The position numbers were made by a program, and so were the translations under genes. DNA of 64,000 bases from Actinophytocola sp044466355 (GTDB lineage: Bacteria > Actinomycetota > Actinomycetes > Mycobacteriales > Pseudonocardiaceae): assembly GCF_044466355.1 (NCBI RefSeq), contig NZ_JBITMQ010000017.1, forward strand, positions 124,001-188,000, in the 5' to 3' direction. The notes below the pieces were generated by a model. It made no database searches and had not been told where the DNA came from. It saw nothing but the letters and a program-made list of their open reading frames with translations. Shown here piece by piece: positions 33,023-44,152 of the stretch. Position 1 is the first letter of the stretch. Every line of letters starts with the position of its first letter.

Positions 33023-34042
33023 GTGCGCGGACTGCCTGCTTCGCTGGCCGGCGTTGCGGTCGGCATCCTGCTGGCCACGACGTTGGCCGCGCCGTCGCCG
33101 GCCTCGGCGCAGCCGACCACGGTGGCCGGGCTGCTCGCGCACTACTACGACCTGAGCATCGAGGCCGAGCGGGTCAACGAGGAACTCCTGATCGTCCAGG
33201 AGGAGTTGGACGTCCAGCAGCAGGCAGCGGACGCGGCGACGAAGACCGCGAACGACGCCAGGGCAGCAGCCGACCGGGCCCGTGACGAGGCGAATGCGGC
33301 CCAGGACATCGACAGGGTCGCCGCCGCGCTGTCCGCGCGCAAGGACCTCGACGCGCTCACTGCGTTCGCTACGAGCACCAGCCCGGACGACCTGCTCGGC
33401 AAGCTCGAGGCCTCGACCCTGGCCGCGCACCTCTCGGGTGGTTCTCGCCAGGGGGATGCTGCGCTGGAGCAGGCCGAGGCCGCTGCCAAACGTGCCGATG
33501 CCGCGGAGGCTGCGGCCAAGTCGGCGCATGCCGCGGTGGCGGCAGGCGTGGCCGAGGTGCGGCAGCGCAGGTCCGAGTTGGACGCGCAGATCCGCGAGGT
33601 GCGTGCCGCGCTCGACAACCTCACGCCGGAGCAGCGGGCGTTGCTGGAAAGCGCTGATGACTACGGCGATGACGTGGCCCTGCCCGCAGGGAACGCCGGT
33701 GCGATGCTGGAGTTCGCCCTGGCCCAGATAGGCAAGCCGTACCTGTGGGGTGCTGTCGGACCGGACTCCTATGACTGCTCCGGGCTCGTGCAGACCGCGT
33801 TCCGTGCAGCCGGGGTGAGCATGCCGAGGGTGTCGCGCCAGCAGGCGACGGTGGGCATCCAGGTGGCGCGCTCCGACGTGCGTGCCGGTGACCTGATCTT
33901 CTACTACCAGCCGGTGTCCCACGTGGCGATCGCCATCGACAACACGCGGGTGGTCCACGCCCCGACCTTCGGTCAGAACGTCAAGGTCGGCGCCATCGAC
34001 AACATCGGCCCGATCACAATCATCCGCCGCATCGTCGGCTGA
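33023..34042 (+). CDS. NlpC/P60 peptidoglycan hydrolase (RipA-like)
   Basis: Secreted endopeptidase of 339 residues: a signal peptide (cleavage near PASAQP), a long coiled-coil (about residues 35-205) and a C-terminal NlpC/P60 domain. Catalytic Cys is in SYDCSGLVQTAF and His in VSHVAIAID, with a further polar residue in RVVHAP. It should cut stem peptides in cell separation. GTG 33023 has AAGGAG at 5 bp spacing; GTG 33020 would be only 2 bp away. It is a single gene after the copA terminator. Confidence 0.92.
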   Translation: MRGLPASLAGVAVGILLATTLAAPSPASAQPTTVAGLLAHYYDLSIEAERVNEELLIVQEELDVQQQAADAATKTANDARAAADRARDEANAAQDIDRVAAALSARKDLDALTAFATSTSPDDLLGKLEASTLAAHLSGGSRQGDAALEQAEAAAKRADAAEAAAKSAHAAVAAGVAEVRQRRSELDAQIREVRAALDNLTPEQRALLESADDYGDDVALPAGNAGAMLEFALAQIGKPYLWGAVGPDSYDCSGLVQTAFRAAGVSMPRVSRQQATVGIQVARSDVRAGDLIFYYQPVSHVAIAIDNTRVVHAPTFGQNVKVGAIDNIGPITIIRRIVG

Positions 34043-34088
34043 GCCTCCGGCGGAAGCCGCATCCAATCAGGCCTTGCTTGACACCGGA

Positions 34089-34103
34089 TACCCCCTAGGC
34101 GTA
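34089..34103. promoter_or_regulatory. Possible G/C-tract element before the MFS operon
   Basis: TACCCCCTAGGCGTA, an imperfect palindrome loosely similar to the CsoR-like elements on the other strand. It directly abuts the TetR palindrome. Evidence is weak. Confidence 0.25.
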
Positions 34104-34131
34104 TTAACTTGGACAACAGTGTCCAAGTTAA
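34104..34131. promoter_or_regulatory. Perfect 12-4-12 palindrome, TetR operator
   Basis: Arms TTAACTTGGACA and TGTCCAAGTTAA around ACAG, ending 10 bp before the MFS ATG. The TetR-family gene at 36010 in the same operon is the likely binder. A related imperfect 12-4-12 site lies at 48193 before a decayed MFS gene. Confidence 0.85.
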
Positions 34132-34141
34132 GGGGAAGATT

Positions 34142-35560
34142 ATGGGTCACGGACATGCCTCGGTCGGCGCGCCACCGCACCCGCGCAGGTGGACCGCGCT
34201 CGTCCTGCTGTGCCTCGCGCAGCTGATGCTGATCGTGGACATCACGGTCGTGCAGGTGGCGCTGCCCAGCATCGGCGCCGAGCTGGGGCTCGGCCGGGAG
34301 GCGCTGACCTGGGTGGTGACCGCGTACACGCTGGTGTTCGGCGGGCTGATGGTGTTCGGCGGCAGGCTCGCCGACGCGGTCGGCGCCCGTCGGGTGCTGC
34401 TGGCCGGGCTGGCGCTGTTCACAGCCGCGTCCCTGGTGTGCGGGCTCGCGACGAGTGGTGCCCTGCTCATCGCGGGCCGGGCGGTGCAGGGGGTCGGCGC
34501 GGCGCTGATGTCCCCGGCCGCGCTGTCGATCATCACCACCGCGTTCCACGGCACCGAGCGCAACCGCGCGCTGGGGATCTGGGCGGCGATCGGCGGCACC
34601 GGCGCCGCGCTCGGCGTGCTCGTCTCCGGCGTGCTGACCTCGGGACCGGGCTGGGAATGGGTGTTCTTCGTCAACGTGCCCATCGGCATCCTGGTTGCGG
34701 CCACCGTGCCGGGTGTTATCCGGGCCGACCGGGCGCGGGAGCAGCGGCAGCGGCTCGATGTGCCCGGCGCACTCGTGGTCACCGTGGCCACCGGCCTGCT
34801 GATCTACGGCCTGGTCAACGCCGGTGACGGCGGCTGGGGCGCGGTGGGCACGCTTGTGCCGCTCGTGGCGGCGGTGGCCGGGTATGTCGTGTTCGTGCTG
34901 GTCGAGTCCCGGGTCGCGGCGCCGCTGATGCGGCCGGAGACGATGGCGCGGCGGCCGGTGGTGTCCGGCACGTTCCTCATGCTGGTGGCCACTGGGCTGC
35001 TGCTCGGACTGTTCTTCCTGACGTCGCTGTACTTCCAGCACGTGCGCGGGTTCAGCGCGCTGAAGACCGGGCTGATCTTCCTGCCGGTCGCGATCGCCAT
35101 CACCATCGGAGCGCAGCTGGCCGCCCACCTGATCAGCAGGATCGGCGGCCGCCCGATCGCGGTCGCGAGCTTCCTGCTCACCGCGGCCGGCGCGGTCCTG
35201 CTGAGCGGGATCTCGCCAGACGGCGACGTCTACACCGAGGTGCTGCCGGGCTTCCTGCTGGCCGCGCTCGGCATCGGGCCCGCGTTCGTCACCGCGACCA
35301 CCACGACCCTGGCGAATGTCCCGCACGGCGAGGCAGGCGTGGCATCCGGTGTCGTCAACACCTTCCACGAACTCGGCGGTAGCATCGGCGTCGCCATGGT
35401 GTCCACAGTGGCCGCCGCCAGCATCGCGTCCACATCGGACGTCGACGGTTTCGCAGACGCCTACCTGGCGTGCGGGATCGCCGCTGCGGCTGCCGCGCTC
35501 GTCGCCGTCGCACTCGTGCCAGGCGGCCGCCCCCGTGCCGTCACCGGCCACGGACACTGA
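34142..35560 (+). CDS. MFS drug transporter, EmrB/QacA type
   Basis: A 472-residue DHA2-type efflux pump (LAQLMLIVDITVVQVALPSI at helix 1; LTWVVTAYTLVFGG; GGRLADAVGARRVL as motif A). The start ATG 34142 follows AAGGGGAA; the frame extends upstream through the operator but that is leader. It begins a probable operon with a small membrane protein, a TetR regulator and a flavin monooxygenase. The monooxygenase suggests the pump handles a hydroxylatable aromatic drug, an inference. Confidence 0.88.
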   Translation: MGHGHASVGAPPHPRRWTALVLLCLAQLMLIVDITVVQVALPSIGAELGLGREALTWVVTAYTLVFGGLMVFGGRLADAVGARRVLLAGLALFTAASLVCGLATSGALLIAGRAVQGVGAALMSPAALSIITTAFHGTERNRALGIWAAIGGTGAALGVLVSGVLTSGPGWEWVFFVNVPIGILVAATVPGVIRADRAREQRQRLDVPGALVVTVATGLLIYGLVNAGDGGWGAVGTLVPLVAAVAGYVVFVLVESRVAAPLMRPETMARRPVVSGTFLMLVATGLLLGLFFLTSLYFQHVRGFSALKTGLIFLPVAIAITIGAQLAAHLISRIGGRPIAVASFLLTAAGAVLLSGISPDGDVYTEVLPGFLLAALGIGPAFVTATTTTLANVPHGEAGVASGVVNTFHELGGSIGVAMVSTVAAASIASTSDVDGFADAYLACGIAAAAAALVAVALVPGGRPRAVTGHGH

Positions 35561-35561
35561 C

Positions 35562-35999
35562 GTGCGCAGACTCCTCGAACCGGCGTTCGCGGCGGCCGCC
35601 GCCCTGACCGCCGCCCGGGCCGTCCGCAGAGTGGCCGCCGACTACTGGGACAACGAGACGCTCACGCCCAGAACGGTGGCGGTGACCTTCAGCGCCCTCC
35701 TGGCGAATGCCGGTACCTACGCGCTGGCCGTCCGTCGCCGGACCTGGCCTCTGCCACTTCGGGCTCGTCCGGCCATGGTCGGCGGGGTCGCAGTGGCGGG
35801 TGCACTGGTCTCCCGGGCCGGGCGCAACCGAAACCCGCGGTACCTCACCCTCGTCGCTGCCCTCGCCGGTATTGGGGTTGCCACCCGGTCCGGGCTCGCC
35901 TGCACGGTCGCCGCGGCGGCATGGGCGGTCGCGCAGCAGCCCCTCCCCGCCGACGAGCGTCACCTCGCGAGAATGTTCGGTGACCAGCACTCGCCATGA
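35562..35999 (+). CDS. Small hydrophobic protein, unknown
   Basis: A 145-residue hydrophobic protein with three or four possible helices, beginning GTG 1 bp after the MFS stop. The end PADERHLARMFGDQHSP recalls the EExxLxxxFG block near the end of isoprenylcysteine methyltransferase-like proteins, but the rest of that family is not recognisable. It may be a degenerate relative. Its stop overlaps the ribosome site of the TetR gene. Confidence 0.5.
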   Translation: MRRLLEPAFAAAAALTAARAVRRVAADYWDNETLTPRTVAVTFSALLANAGTYALAVRRRTWPLPLRARPAMVGGVAVAGALVSRAGRNRNPRYLTLVAALAGIGVATRSGLACTVAAAAWAVAQQPLPADERHLARMFGDQHSP

Positions 36000-36009
36000 G
36001 GAGGCCACC

Positions 36010-36612
36010 TTGTCCAATGTGGAACACCGGCGCCGCGCCGACGCCGAACGCAACATTGCGACCATCATCGACGTGGCGAGCGATCTGTTCGGCCGCGGCC
36101 AGTCGCCTTCGATGGCCGAGGTCGCGGCAGCCGCGGGCGTGCGCCGGGCCACCCTGTACGGGCACTTCCCGTCCCGCGAGGAGCTGATCGACGCCGTCAT
36201 CACCCACGCGATCACGCAGACGGACGAGGCACTGACCGCTCTCGCGCTCGACCGCGACCCGGCCGACGTCGCACTCGAGCGCCTCGTCCGCACGTCCTGG
36301 CCCATCCTCGACCGCTTCCGCCGCCTGCGCACCGCCGCGCTGGCAGAACTCGGCCCCGAACGTCTACGCCGCCACCACGACCGAACCCTGTACCACGTCG
36401 ACCAGCTGATCCGCCGTGGCCAGGACGACGGCCAGTTCCGCACCGACCTACCGCTCGGCTGGCTCGTCACCACGTTCTACGCGGTCCTGCACGCCGCAGC
36501 CGACGAAGCCGACGCAGGCCGCATCAGCCCATCGGATGCCCCAGACCTACTCGCCACGACCGTGCTCTCGCTGGTGACCCAGCAGCGCGGCGACCCACCG
36601 GAGGACACATGA
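36010..36612 (+). CDS. TetR-family repressor
   Basis: A 200-residue repressor with an N-terminal HTH (SMAEVAAAAGVRRATLYGHFPSREELIDAV) and an all-helical ligand domain. I chose the TTG at 36010 because GAGGAGG lies 5 bp upstream; no in-frame ATG or GTG is better placed. It overlaps the monooxygenase start. It is clearly similar to the regulator at 47247 (both carry RRRADAERNIA and TLY.HFPSRE), so the two cassettes are paralogous. It likely binds the palindrome 34104-34131. Confidence 0.88.
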   Translation: MSNVEHRRRADAERNIATIIDVASDLFGRGQSPSMAEVAAAAGVRRATLYGHFPSREELIDAVITHAITQTDEALTALALDRDPADVALERLVRTSWPILDRFRRLRTAALAELGPERLRRHHDRTLYHVDQLIRRGQDDGQFRTDLPLGWLVTTFYAVLHAAADEADAGRISPSDAPDLLATTVLSLVTQQRGDPPEDT

Positions 36613-37784
36613 GGAAGGCAATCGTCATCGGCGCCGGAATCGGGGGCATGACCGCGGCCAACGCCCTGCAGCGCACGGGCTGGCAGGTCAAGGTCTACGA
36701 ACAGGCACCGGAGATCGGACCCGTCGGCGCCGGGGTGGGGATCGCCCCCAACGCCGTGAAAGCACTGGACCGTCTCGGCCTGGGTGAAGGCCTTCGCGAA
36801 CACGGCCGCCGCCAGGACGCCCTGGAGATCCGAACCCGATCAGGCCGACGCCTCACCCGTCTACCGGGTACCGACATCGAAGATCGCTACGACGCACCGT
36901 TCTACGCACTTCACCGAGCCGAACTGCACCACGTTCTCGCACGACGACTCAACCCGGACACCCTCCACACCGGCCACCGCGCCACGACGATCACCACGGA
37001 CGCCGACACCGCCACCGTAACCTTCCAGACCACGGCAGGCACCGTCTCCGAGACCGCGGACCTGGTCGTCGCGGCCGACGGCGTCAACAGCCACCTCCGC
37101 GCCACACTGTTCCCCGACTATCCCGGCCCGACCTACGCCGGATACACGGTTTGGCGCGGCCTCGTGCCCAACTCCCGTTCCGTACCAGCGATCCTCACCG
37201 AGACCTGGGGCAAAGGCGCCCGATTCGGCATCGCCACACTGGGCGGCGGACAGACCTACTGGTTCGCCTGCGAGAACATGACCGAACACGCCAAACCAGA
37301 ACACGGGCTCGACATGCTCGCGCAACGTTTCCAACACTGGCACGAGCCGATTCCCGAGCTGATCGCCGCAACCCCAGAGGACACGCTGCTGCGCCATGAC
37401 GTCTACTACCTCCACGCGCGACTACCCAGCTTCGTCCGCGGCCGCGTCGCACTGCTGGGCGACGCCGCCCACGCCGTGACACCGGACATCGGGCAGGGCG
37501 CCTGCCTGGCCATCGAGGACGCCGTCGTACTCGCGTCCGCCGTGGACGATAGCGGCGTCGACGAAGGCTTGCGTGTCTACGACGCGGCCCGCCGCCCGCG
37601 CACGGAAAGGATGGCTCGCTTCTCCGGACGGCTCGCGAACCTCCTACAGACGTCCAATCGCGCCACGATTGCCATCCGCGACACGATCTCCCTCGCCGTG
37701 CCGGCATCCCTGCTCACCCGCGCTGCTGGCGCGGCCTTCGCGTGGACACCGCGTGACCACGTCGGCGCGAGCCAGCAGACGTAG
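36609..37784 (+). CDS. FAD-dependent monooxygenase (group A)
   Basis: A 391-residue aromatic hydroxylase-type flavoprotein. FAD motifs: GAGIGGMTAANALQ at the N-terminus, VVAADGVNSHLR (DG motif), and LLGDAAHAVTPDIGQGACLAIEDA (GD motif). The length and arrangement fit salicylate- or tetracycline/rifamycin-type monooxygenases; the substrate is open. It overlaps the TetR gene (ATGA), so pump, repressor and enzyme are coexpressed, which favours a role in drug modification. Confidence 0.88.
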   Translation: MRKAIVIGAGIGGMTAANALQRTGWQVKVYEQAPEIGPVGAGVGIAPNAVKALDRLGLGEGLREHGRRQDALEIRTRSGRRLTRLPGTDIEDRYDAPFYALHRAELHHVLARRLNPDTLHTGHRATTITTDADTATVTFQTTAGTVSETADLVVAADGVNSHLRATLFPDYPGPTYAGYTVWRGLVPNSRSVPAILTETWGKGARFGIATLGGGQTYWFACENMTEHAKPEHGLDMLAQRFQHWHEPIPELIAATPEDTLLRHDVYYLHARLPSFVRGRVALLGDAAHAVTPDIGQGACLAIEDAVVLASAVDDSGVDEGLRVYDAARRPRTERMARFSGRLANLLQTSNRATIAIRDTISLAVPASLLTRAAGAAFAWTPRDHVGASQQT

Positions 37785-37802
37785 GTCCGTGCCACCTTCG
37801 GC

Positions 37803-39452
37803 CTACGCGTCGAGTCGGTTCACGTCGTCGATACGTCCGTCCACCGTGGGCGAGATCGTGCCGCTGCTTTGGATGTACGCCAGGAGGTCGCTGGCCATCA
37901 GGTCGCGCGTGGTGCCTTGGCCGTCGGCGAGTTCGGTGTATCCGTCGCCGCCCGCGTTGGTGAAGTCGTTCGTGACCGCGGTGTAGGTGGTCGCGTCCTT
38001 GCCGATGGGTGTTCCGTCGCCGAGGGTCACCGACAGCACGCGGGACCCGGCGGGTCGTGACGAGTCGTAGGTGAAGCCGAAGCCGGAGATCTGCAGGAAC
38101 CCGCCGAAGGCGTTCGGTGCCGAGGAGACGCTGCGTTCGAGGACCGCCCACAGCTGGGTGCCGGTGACGGTGCGGGTCAGCGACTGGTTGCCGAACGGCA
38201 GCACGGAGAAGACGTCGCCGGTTACCACGTCGTAGGGCGGGCCTGCCGCGTAGCCGGGGCTGGGTCGTCGCAGGGTCGTGTCGCGCGGGAGGTAGGAGGG
38301 GGAGGGGAGCGGGGAGCGCAGCCCGCCGCCGTTGGTGAACGCGATCTGGGTGCCGTACCTGGTGCGCAGTGCGTCGGCGACCAGGTCGCCGAGCGGCACC
38401 TCGCGGATCCGTTCGATGTTGCTGCCGCGTTCGAACAGTCCGGTGGCGACCCCGATCACCCCGTCGAGTTGGGTGGCGAGTTCGTCGCGGTAGGGCTGGA
38501 GCAGCGCCGCGACGGCTGGGTCGGGGGTGACCGCGCTGGTGACCGGGGTGACGAACTCCGAGGTCGCGTCGACCACGTGGCCGCCCCGGCGGGGGTCGTA
38601 GGTCAGGGTGGTGCGGGCGTAGGTCGCTCCCTTGCTGAGGTTTTCCAGCACGAGGGCGCCGTTGATCGTGTTCTTGTACAGAACGTTGGTGTGGTCCCCG
38701 AGGATCAGGTCGAAGCCGCGGACCGCTTCGGCGAAGGTGGTCAGCGGGCCGGCCGGGTTGCCGTCGGCGTCGGTGCCTTCGATCCCGAGGTGACCGATGG
38801 CGATGAAGACCTTGGCGCCGTGCCGGGCGGCGTCCGCCCGCGCACGCATCGCGGCGGCCGCGGGATCGGTGATCTCGATGGTGCCGAGGTGGCCTGGCGC
38901 GACCAGCGTCGGTGCTTCCGGGTTCGTCACGCCGATGACGGCGACCCGGACCCCGTCGACCTTCTTGATCACGTAGGGGCTCACGCCGTGCAGGTTGTCC
39001 CGCAGGTTGGTGAGGTTCGCCGAGACGTAGTCGAATTCGGCGAGGTCGATCTGGTCCTGGAGGTGGGCGAGGCCGCGGTCGAAGTTGTGGTTGCCGAACG
39101 TGTCGGCGGTGAACCCGGCGTAGTTCATGAACCGGATGGTGGGCTCGTCATCGAAGAACGAGGACAGCGGCGGACTCGCGCCGACCGCGTCACCGGCCGT
39201 GAGCAGCAGCGTGTTCGGGTTCGCCTGCCGGTCGGCCTGCCAGTACGCGCTCAGGGCGGCCGCCCCGCCCACGCTCACCCCGGAGACGTTGAGCGGGTCG
39301 AGCTGCCCGTGGAAGTCCGACACGTTGAGAATCTGGAGCTCGACCAGTCCGCGGTCGTCGGACTGCCCCGCGGTGGCCGAGCCCGGTGCCACGGACAGCG
39401 CCGTGAGCACGAAGCTGACGGAGATTGCGACAAAACGCCGAATTGTGGACAT
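37803..39452 (-). CDS. Secreted 5'-nucleotidase / metallophosphoesterase (UshA type)
   Basis: A 549-residue secreted enzyme with a signal peptide (about residues 1-29, SVAPGSATA). The N-terminal metallophosphatase domain begins LQILNVSDFHGQLDPLN and contains GNHNFDRGL and GHLGIEG/GDHTNVLY metal motifs. The C-terminal 5'-nucleotidase domain has TNGGGLRSPLP and FGNQSLTRTVTGTQLW. It should hydrolyse extracellular nucleotides. ATG 39452 has GGAGAAGG at workable spacing; ATG 39458 and TTG 39470 are alternatives. Confidence 0.92.
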   Translation of the reverse strand: MSTIRRFVAISVSFVLTALSVAPGSATAGQSDDRGLVELQILNVSDFHGQLDPLNVSGVSVGGAAALSAYWQADRQANPNTLLLTAGDAVGASPPLSSFFDDEPTIRFMNYAGFTADTFGNHNFDRGLAHLQDQIDLAEFDYVSANLTNLRDNLHGVSPYVIKKVDGVRVAVIGVTNPEAPTLVAPGHLGTIEITDPAAAAMRARADAARHGAKVFIAIGHLGIEGTDADGNPAGPLTTFAEAVRGFDLILGDHTNVLYKNTINGALVLENLSKGATYARTTLTYDPRRGGHVVDATSEFVTPVTSAVTPDPAVAALLQPYRDELATQLDGVIGVATGLFERGSNIERIREVPLGDLVADALRTRYGTQIAFTNGGGLRSPLPSPSYLPRDTTLRRPSPGYAAGPPYDVVTGDVFSVLPFGNQSLTRTVTGTQLWAVLERSVSSAPNAFGGFLQISGFGFTYDSSRPAGSRVLSVTLGDGTPIGKDATTYTAVTNDFTNAGGDGYTELADGQGTTRDLMASDLLAYIQSSGTISPTVDGRIDDVNRLDA

Positions 39453-39642
39453 CCGCATGACCTTCTCCAACGAACCAGCCGTGCCGTCGAACCCTAGGCG
39501 CCGAAACCCGGCCGCGACAGGGGTCGGGCCCGCTTCGTGACCTGTGTGGACGAACGGTCAGCGGCTTCTCACTTTTGGTAGCCGAGTTCGGCGGGCCGCG
39601 CCGTCACTGTTACGACCTACTACCCCAGGTAGGAGCGAAGGC

Positions 39643-42214
<2,572 letters not shown>

Positions 42215-42264
42215 GACGGACTCCCTCCGGGACGTGCCGTGCTGCGTCTCATCCTCCGTGGAGG

Positions 42265-42305
42265 TACCGAGCGGGGGTAGGGTATATCTACTATGTGAGA
42301 TAGGA
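42265..42305. promoter_or_regulatory. Adjacent CsoR-type and BlaI-type operators (site 13)
   Basis: TACCGAGCGGGGGTAGGGTA (42265-42284) matches the copZ element closely. TACTATGTGAGATAGGA (42289-42305) matches the BlaI box with one weak arm. They are 4 bp apart in the divergent promoter between the P-type ATPase and the DUF2933 operon. Confidence 0.7.
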
Positions 42306-42371
42306 CTTTGTGCTCTATTTCCCGTTGTTCCGCCCGGTCGACGCTGGAAGCCGACTCGGAAGGAGAACGCC

Positions 42372-42599
42372 ATGAAGCGACAACAACTGCCGATGTACGC
42401 CATCGCCTTGGCGATCCTTGTCGTCGGGCTCGCCTTCACCGGGGTACCGGTACAGACCATGCTCTTCGGACTCATCGTGCTGGCCTGCCCGCTGATGATG
42501 ATCTTCATGATGGGCGGCCACGGTGGAGACACGGGCTCCGGCCGGCACGACGATCGACCTGGTGGGCACCAGCACGGTCCCACCACGGGCCGGCGGTAG
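42372..42599 (+). CDS. DUF2933-like small membrane protein
   Basis: A 75-residue protein with two membrane helices (about residues 8-25 and 28-46), then a His/Gly-rich cytoplasmic or external tail (GGHGGDTGSGRHDD, GGHQHG). This matches the short DUF2933 proteins commonly beside copper exporters. It starts after AAGGAGAA and heads a plus-strand operon of seven genes divergent from the frameshifted ATPase. A metal-binding role is inferred from the histidines. Confidence 0.7.
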   Translation: MKRQQLPMYAIALAILVVGLAFTGVPVQTMLFGLIVLACPLMMIFMMGGHGGDTGSGRHDDRPGGHQHGPTTGRR

Positions 42600-42618
42600 C
42601 CGAGACAGCGGGGTCGTC

Positions 42619-43275
42619 ATGGCTGACTCTGCATACGGGCTGTGGCCGCTGGTCATCCTGAACACCGCGTTGTTCGTGCTGTTCGCGGTGAGCTTCTTCC
42701 AGCCGCGCAGCAGGCGGGACTGGCGGGTGATGGGCGCGTTCACCGCGTTCCTGGTGGCGCTGTTCACCGAGATGTACGGCATCCCATTGACCGTCTACCT
42801 GCTCGGCTCGTGGCTGGGTGCCCGCTTCCCGCTGCTGCGCGACACCCACGCGGGCGGGCACCTGTGGAACGACCTGATCGGCTGGACCGGTGACCCGCAC
42901 CTGTCCCCGTTCCACCTCACCAGCTACGTCGCCATCGGCGGCGGGTTCTGGCTGATCGCGGTCGCCTGGCGGCACCTGCACGAGGCCGCCCGTACAGAGC
43001 ACCTGGCCACGACCGGCCCCTACGCGCGGGTCCGCCACCCGCAGTACGACGGTTTCCTGCTGGTGATGATCGGGTTCCTGCTGCAGTGGCCGACCATCCC
43101 CGCCCTGGTCATGTTCCCGGTCCTCCTCATCGTCTATGCGCGGTTGGCGCGGAATGAGGAACGGGAGGTCGCCGCCCGGTTCGGTGACCAGTGGACCGCT
43201 TACGCCGCCGTGACTCCGGCGTTCCTACCCCGGCTGCGGGGACGGGTGGACGAGCAGACGGGGAGGTCACGATGA
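42619..43275 (+). CDS. Isoprenylcysteine-carboxyl-methyltransferase-like membrane protein
   Basis: A 218-residue membrane protein with about five helices and the ICMT/PEMT end block TGPYARVRHPQYDGFLLVMIGF, followed by RNEEREVAARFGDQWTAY. The conserved RHPxY and EE are present. Bacterial members of this family often sit in metal-resistance operons, with an unknown methyl acceptor. Its stop overlaps the next start (ATGA). Confidence 0.83.
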   Translation: MADSAYGLWPLVILNTALFVLFAVSFFQPRSRRDWRVMGAFTAFLVALFTEMYGIPLTVYLLGSWLGARFPLLRDTHAGGHLWNDLIGWTGDPHLSPFHLTSYVAIGGGFWLIAVAWRHLHEAARTEHLATTGPYARVRHPQYDGFLLVMIGFLLQWPTIPALVMFPVLLIVYARLARNEEREVAARFGDQWTAYAAVTPAFLPRLRGRVDEQTGRSR

Positions 43276-43721
43276 GCACGAACGCACTTCGGGTCGGGGT
43301 GTTCGCCGCCGCGGTGCTCGGCCTGTTCTACGTCCTGGTCGTCGGGGGCTTCGGTGGCATCGCGCACCTCGGACAGCAGGCCGCGGACGACTGGCCGTGG
43401 CTGGTGCTGATCCTGGCCGGGTTCGGTACCCAGGTCGCGCTGTTCGTCGAGCTGCGCCGCCGCAAGCGATTGCACGACATCGCGATGAAGACCGCGACCG
43501 GCGGCGGAACCGGGGCCTCGGCGATCGGAATGGTGGCCTGCTGCGCCCACCACGTCGCCGATCTCGCGCCGATCATCGGCGTCTCCGGCGTGGCGGTGTT
43601 CCTCACCGACTACCGCGTCCCGATCATGCTCGTCGGCATCGCCGTCAACGCCCTCGGCATCGTCCTCGCGACCCGGCGGCTGCACCGCGCCCCGCTCCCG
43701 GCAGGAGGCGATCAGAGATGA
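43272..43721 (+). CDS. Membrane protein with CCAHH motif
   Basis: A 149-residue protein with four predicted helices. The third region contains ACCAHHVADLAPIIG: two cysteines and two histidines together inside a membrane segment, a likely transition-metal site. I do not recognise the family; mercury/copper small transporters also place cysteine pairs in helices. Coupled by ATGA overlap to both neighbours, so it works within the copper-type operon. Confidence 0.6.
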   Translation: MSTNALRVGVFAAAVLGLFYVLVVGGFGGIAHLGQQAADDWPWLVLILAGFGTQVALFVELRRRKRLHDIAMKTATGGGTGASAIGMVACCAHHVADLAPIIGVSGVAVFLTDYRVPIMLVGIAVNALGIVLATRRLHRAPLPAGGDQR

Positions 43722-44152
43722 AGGCCCTGACAACCTCGCGGCGGCGCACCATCGCCGTCTGCGCGGCCGTCGCACTGGTCGTGCTCGCCGGAATCACGTG
43801 GTGGATGGCGCGATCCGACGACACGGCCGCCTCCAGTCTACCGGTTCGCACGGTGCAGGCCGGCGCGGTCGAGGTCACCCTGACCCCACTGACGCTCGAC
43901 ACCTCGGGCGCGGCGTTCCGGGTCGAGTTGGACACCCATACCGTGCCGCTGGACCTGGACATAGCCGCGTCCGCCCAACTGCGCGTCGACCACATCAGCG
44001 CCGACGGGGCGCGGTGGGAGGGACAAGGGCCAGGCGGCCACCACCGCGAAGGCACACTCCGCTTCACCATCGCCGTGCCGGCGGGCGCGAACGTGGAGCT
44101 GCGGATCACCGGCCTGCCCGCCGACGTCATCGCCTCGTGGAGCGCGCCATGA
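43718..44152 (+). CDS. Membrane-anchored secreted protein, unknown
   Basis: A 144-residue protein with an N-terminal helix (about residues 12-30) and a beta-rich domain with a His-containing stretch (WEGQGPGGHHREGTLRF). It resembles small immunoglobulin-like envelope domains but I cannot name it. It follows the CCAHH protein with overlap and precedes the CsoR-family repressor with overlap. A metal- or partner-binding role is inferred from position only. Confidence 0.5.
   Translation: MKALTTSRRRTIAVCAAVALVVLAGITWWMARSDDTAASSLPVRTVQAGAVEVTLTPLTLDTSGAAFRVELDTHTVPLDLDIAASAQLRVDHISADGARWEGQGPGGHHREGTLRFTIAVPAGANVELRITGLPADVIASWSAP

Noticed and set aside
39618..39634. TACTACCCCAGGTAGGA resembles a BlaI box
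   Set aside because: Both arms depart from the consensus (TACTAC and GTAGGA) and it lies about 166 bp from the nearest start (the 5'-nucleotidase gene). Not counted among the 13 sites.
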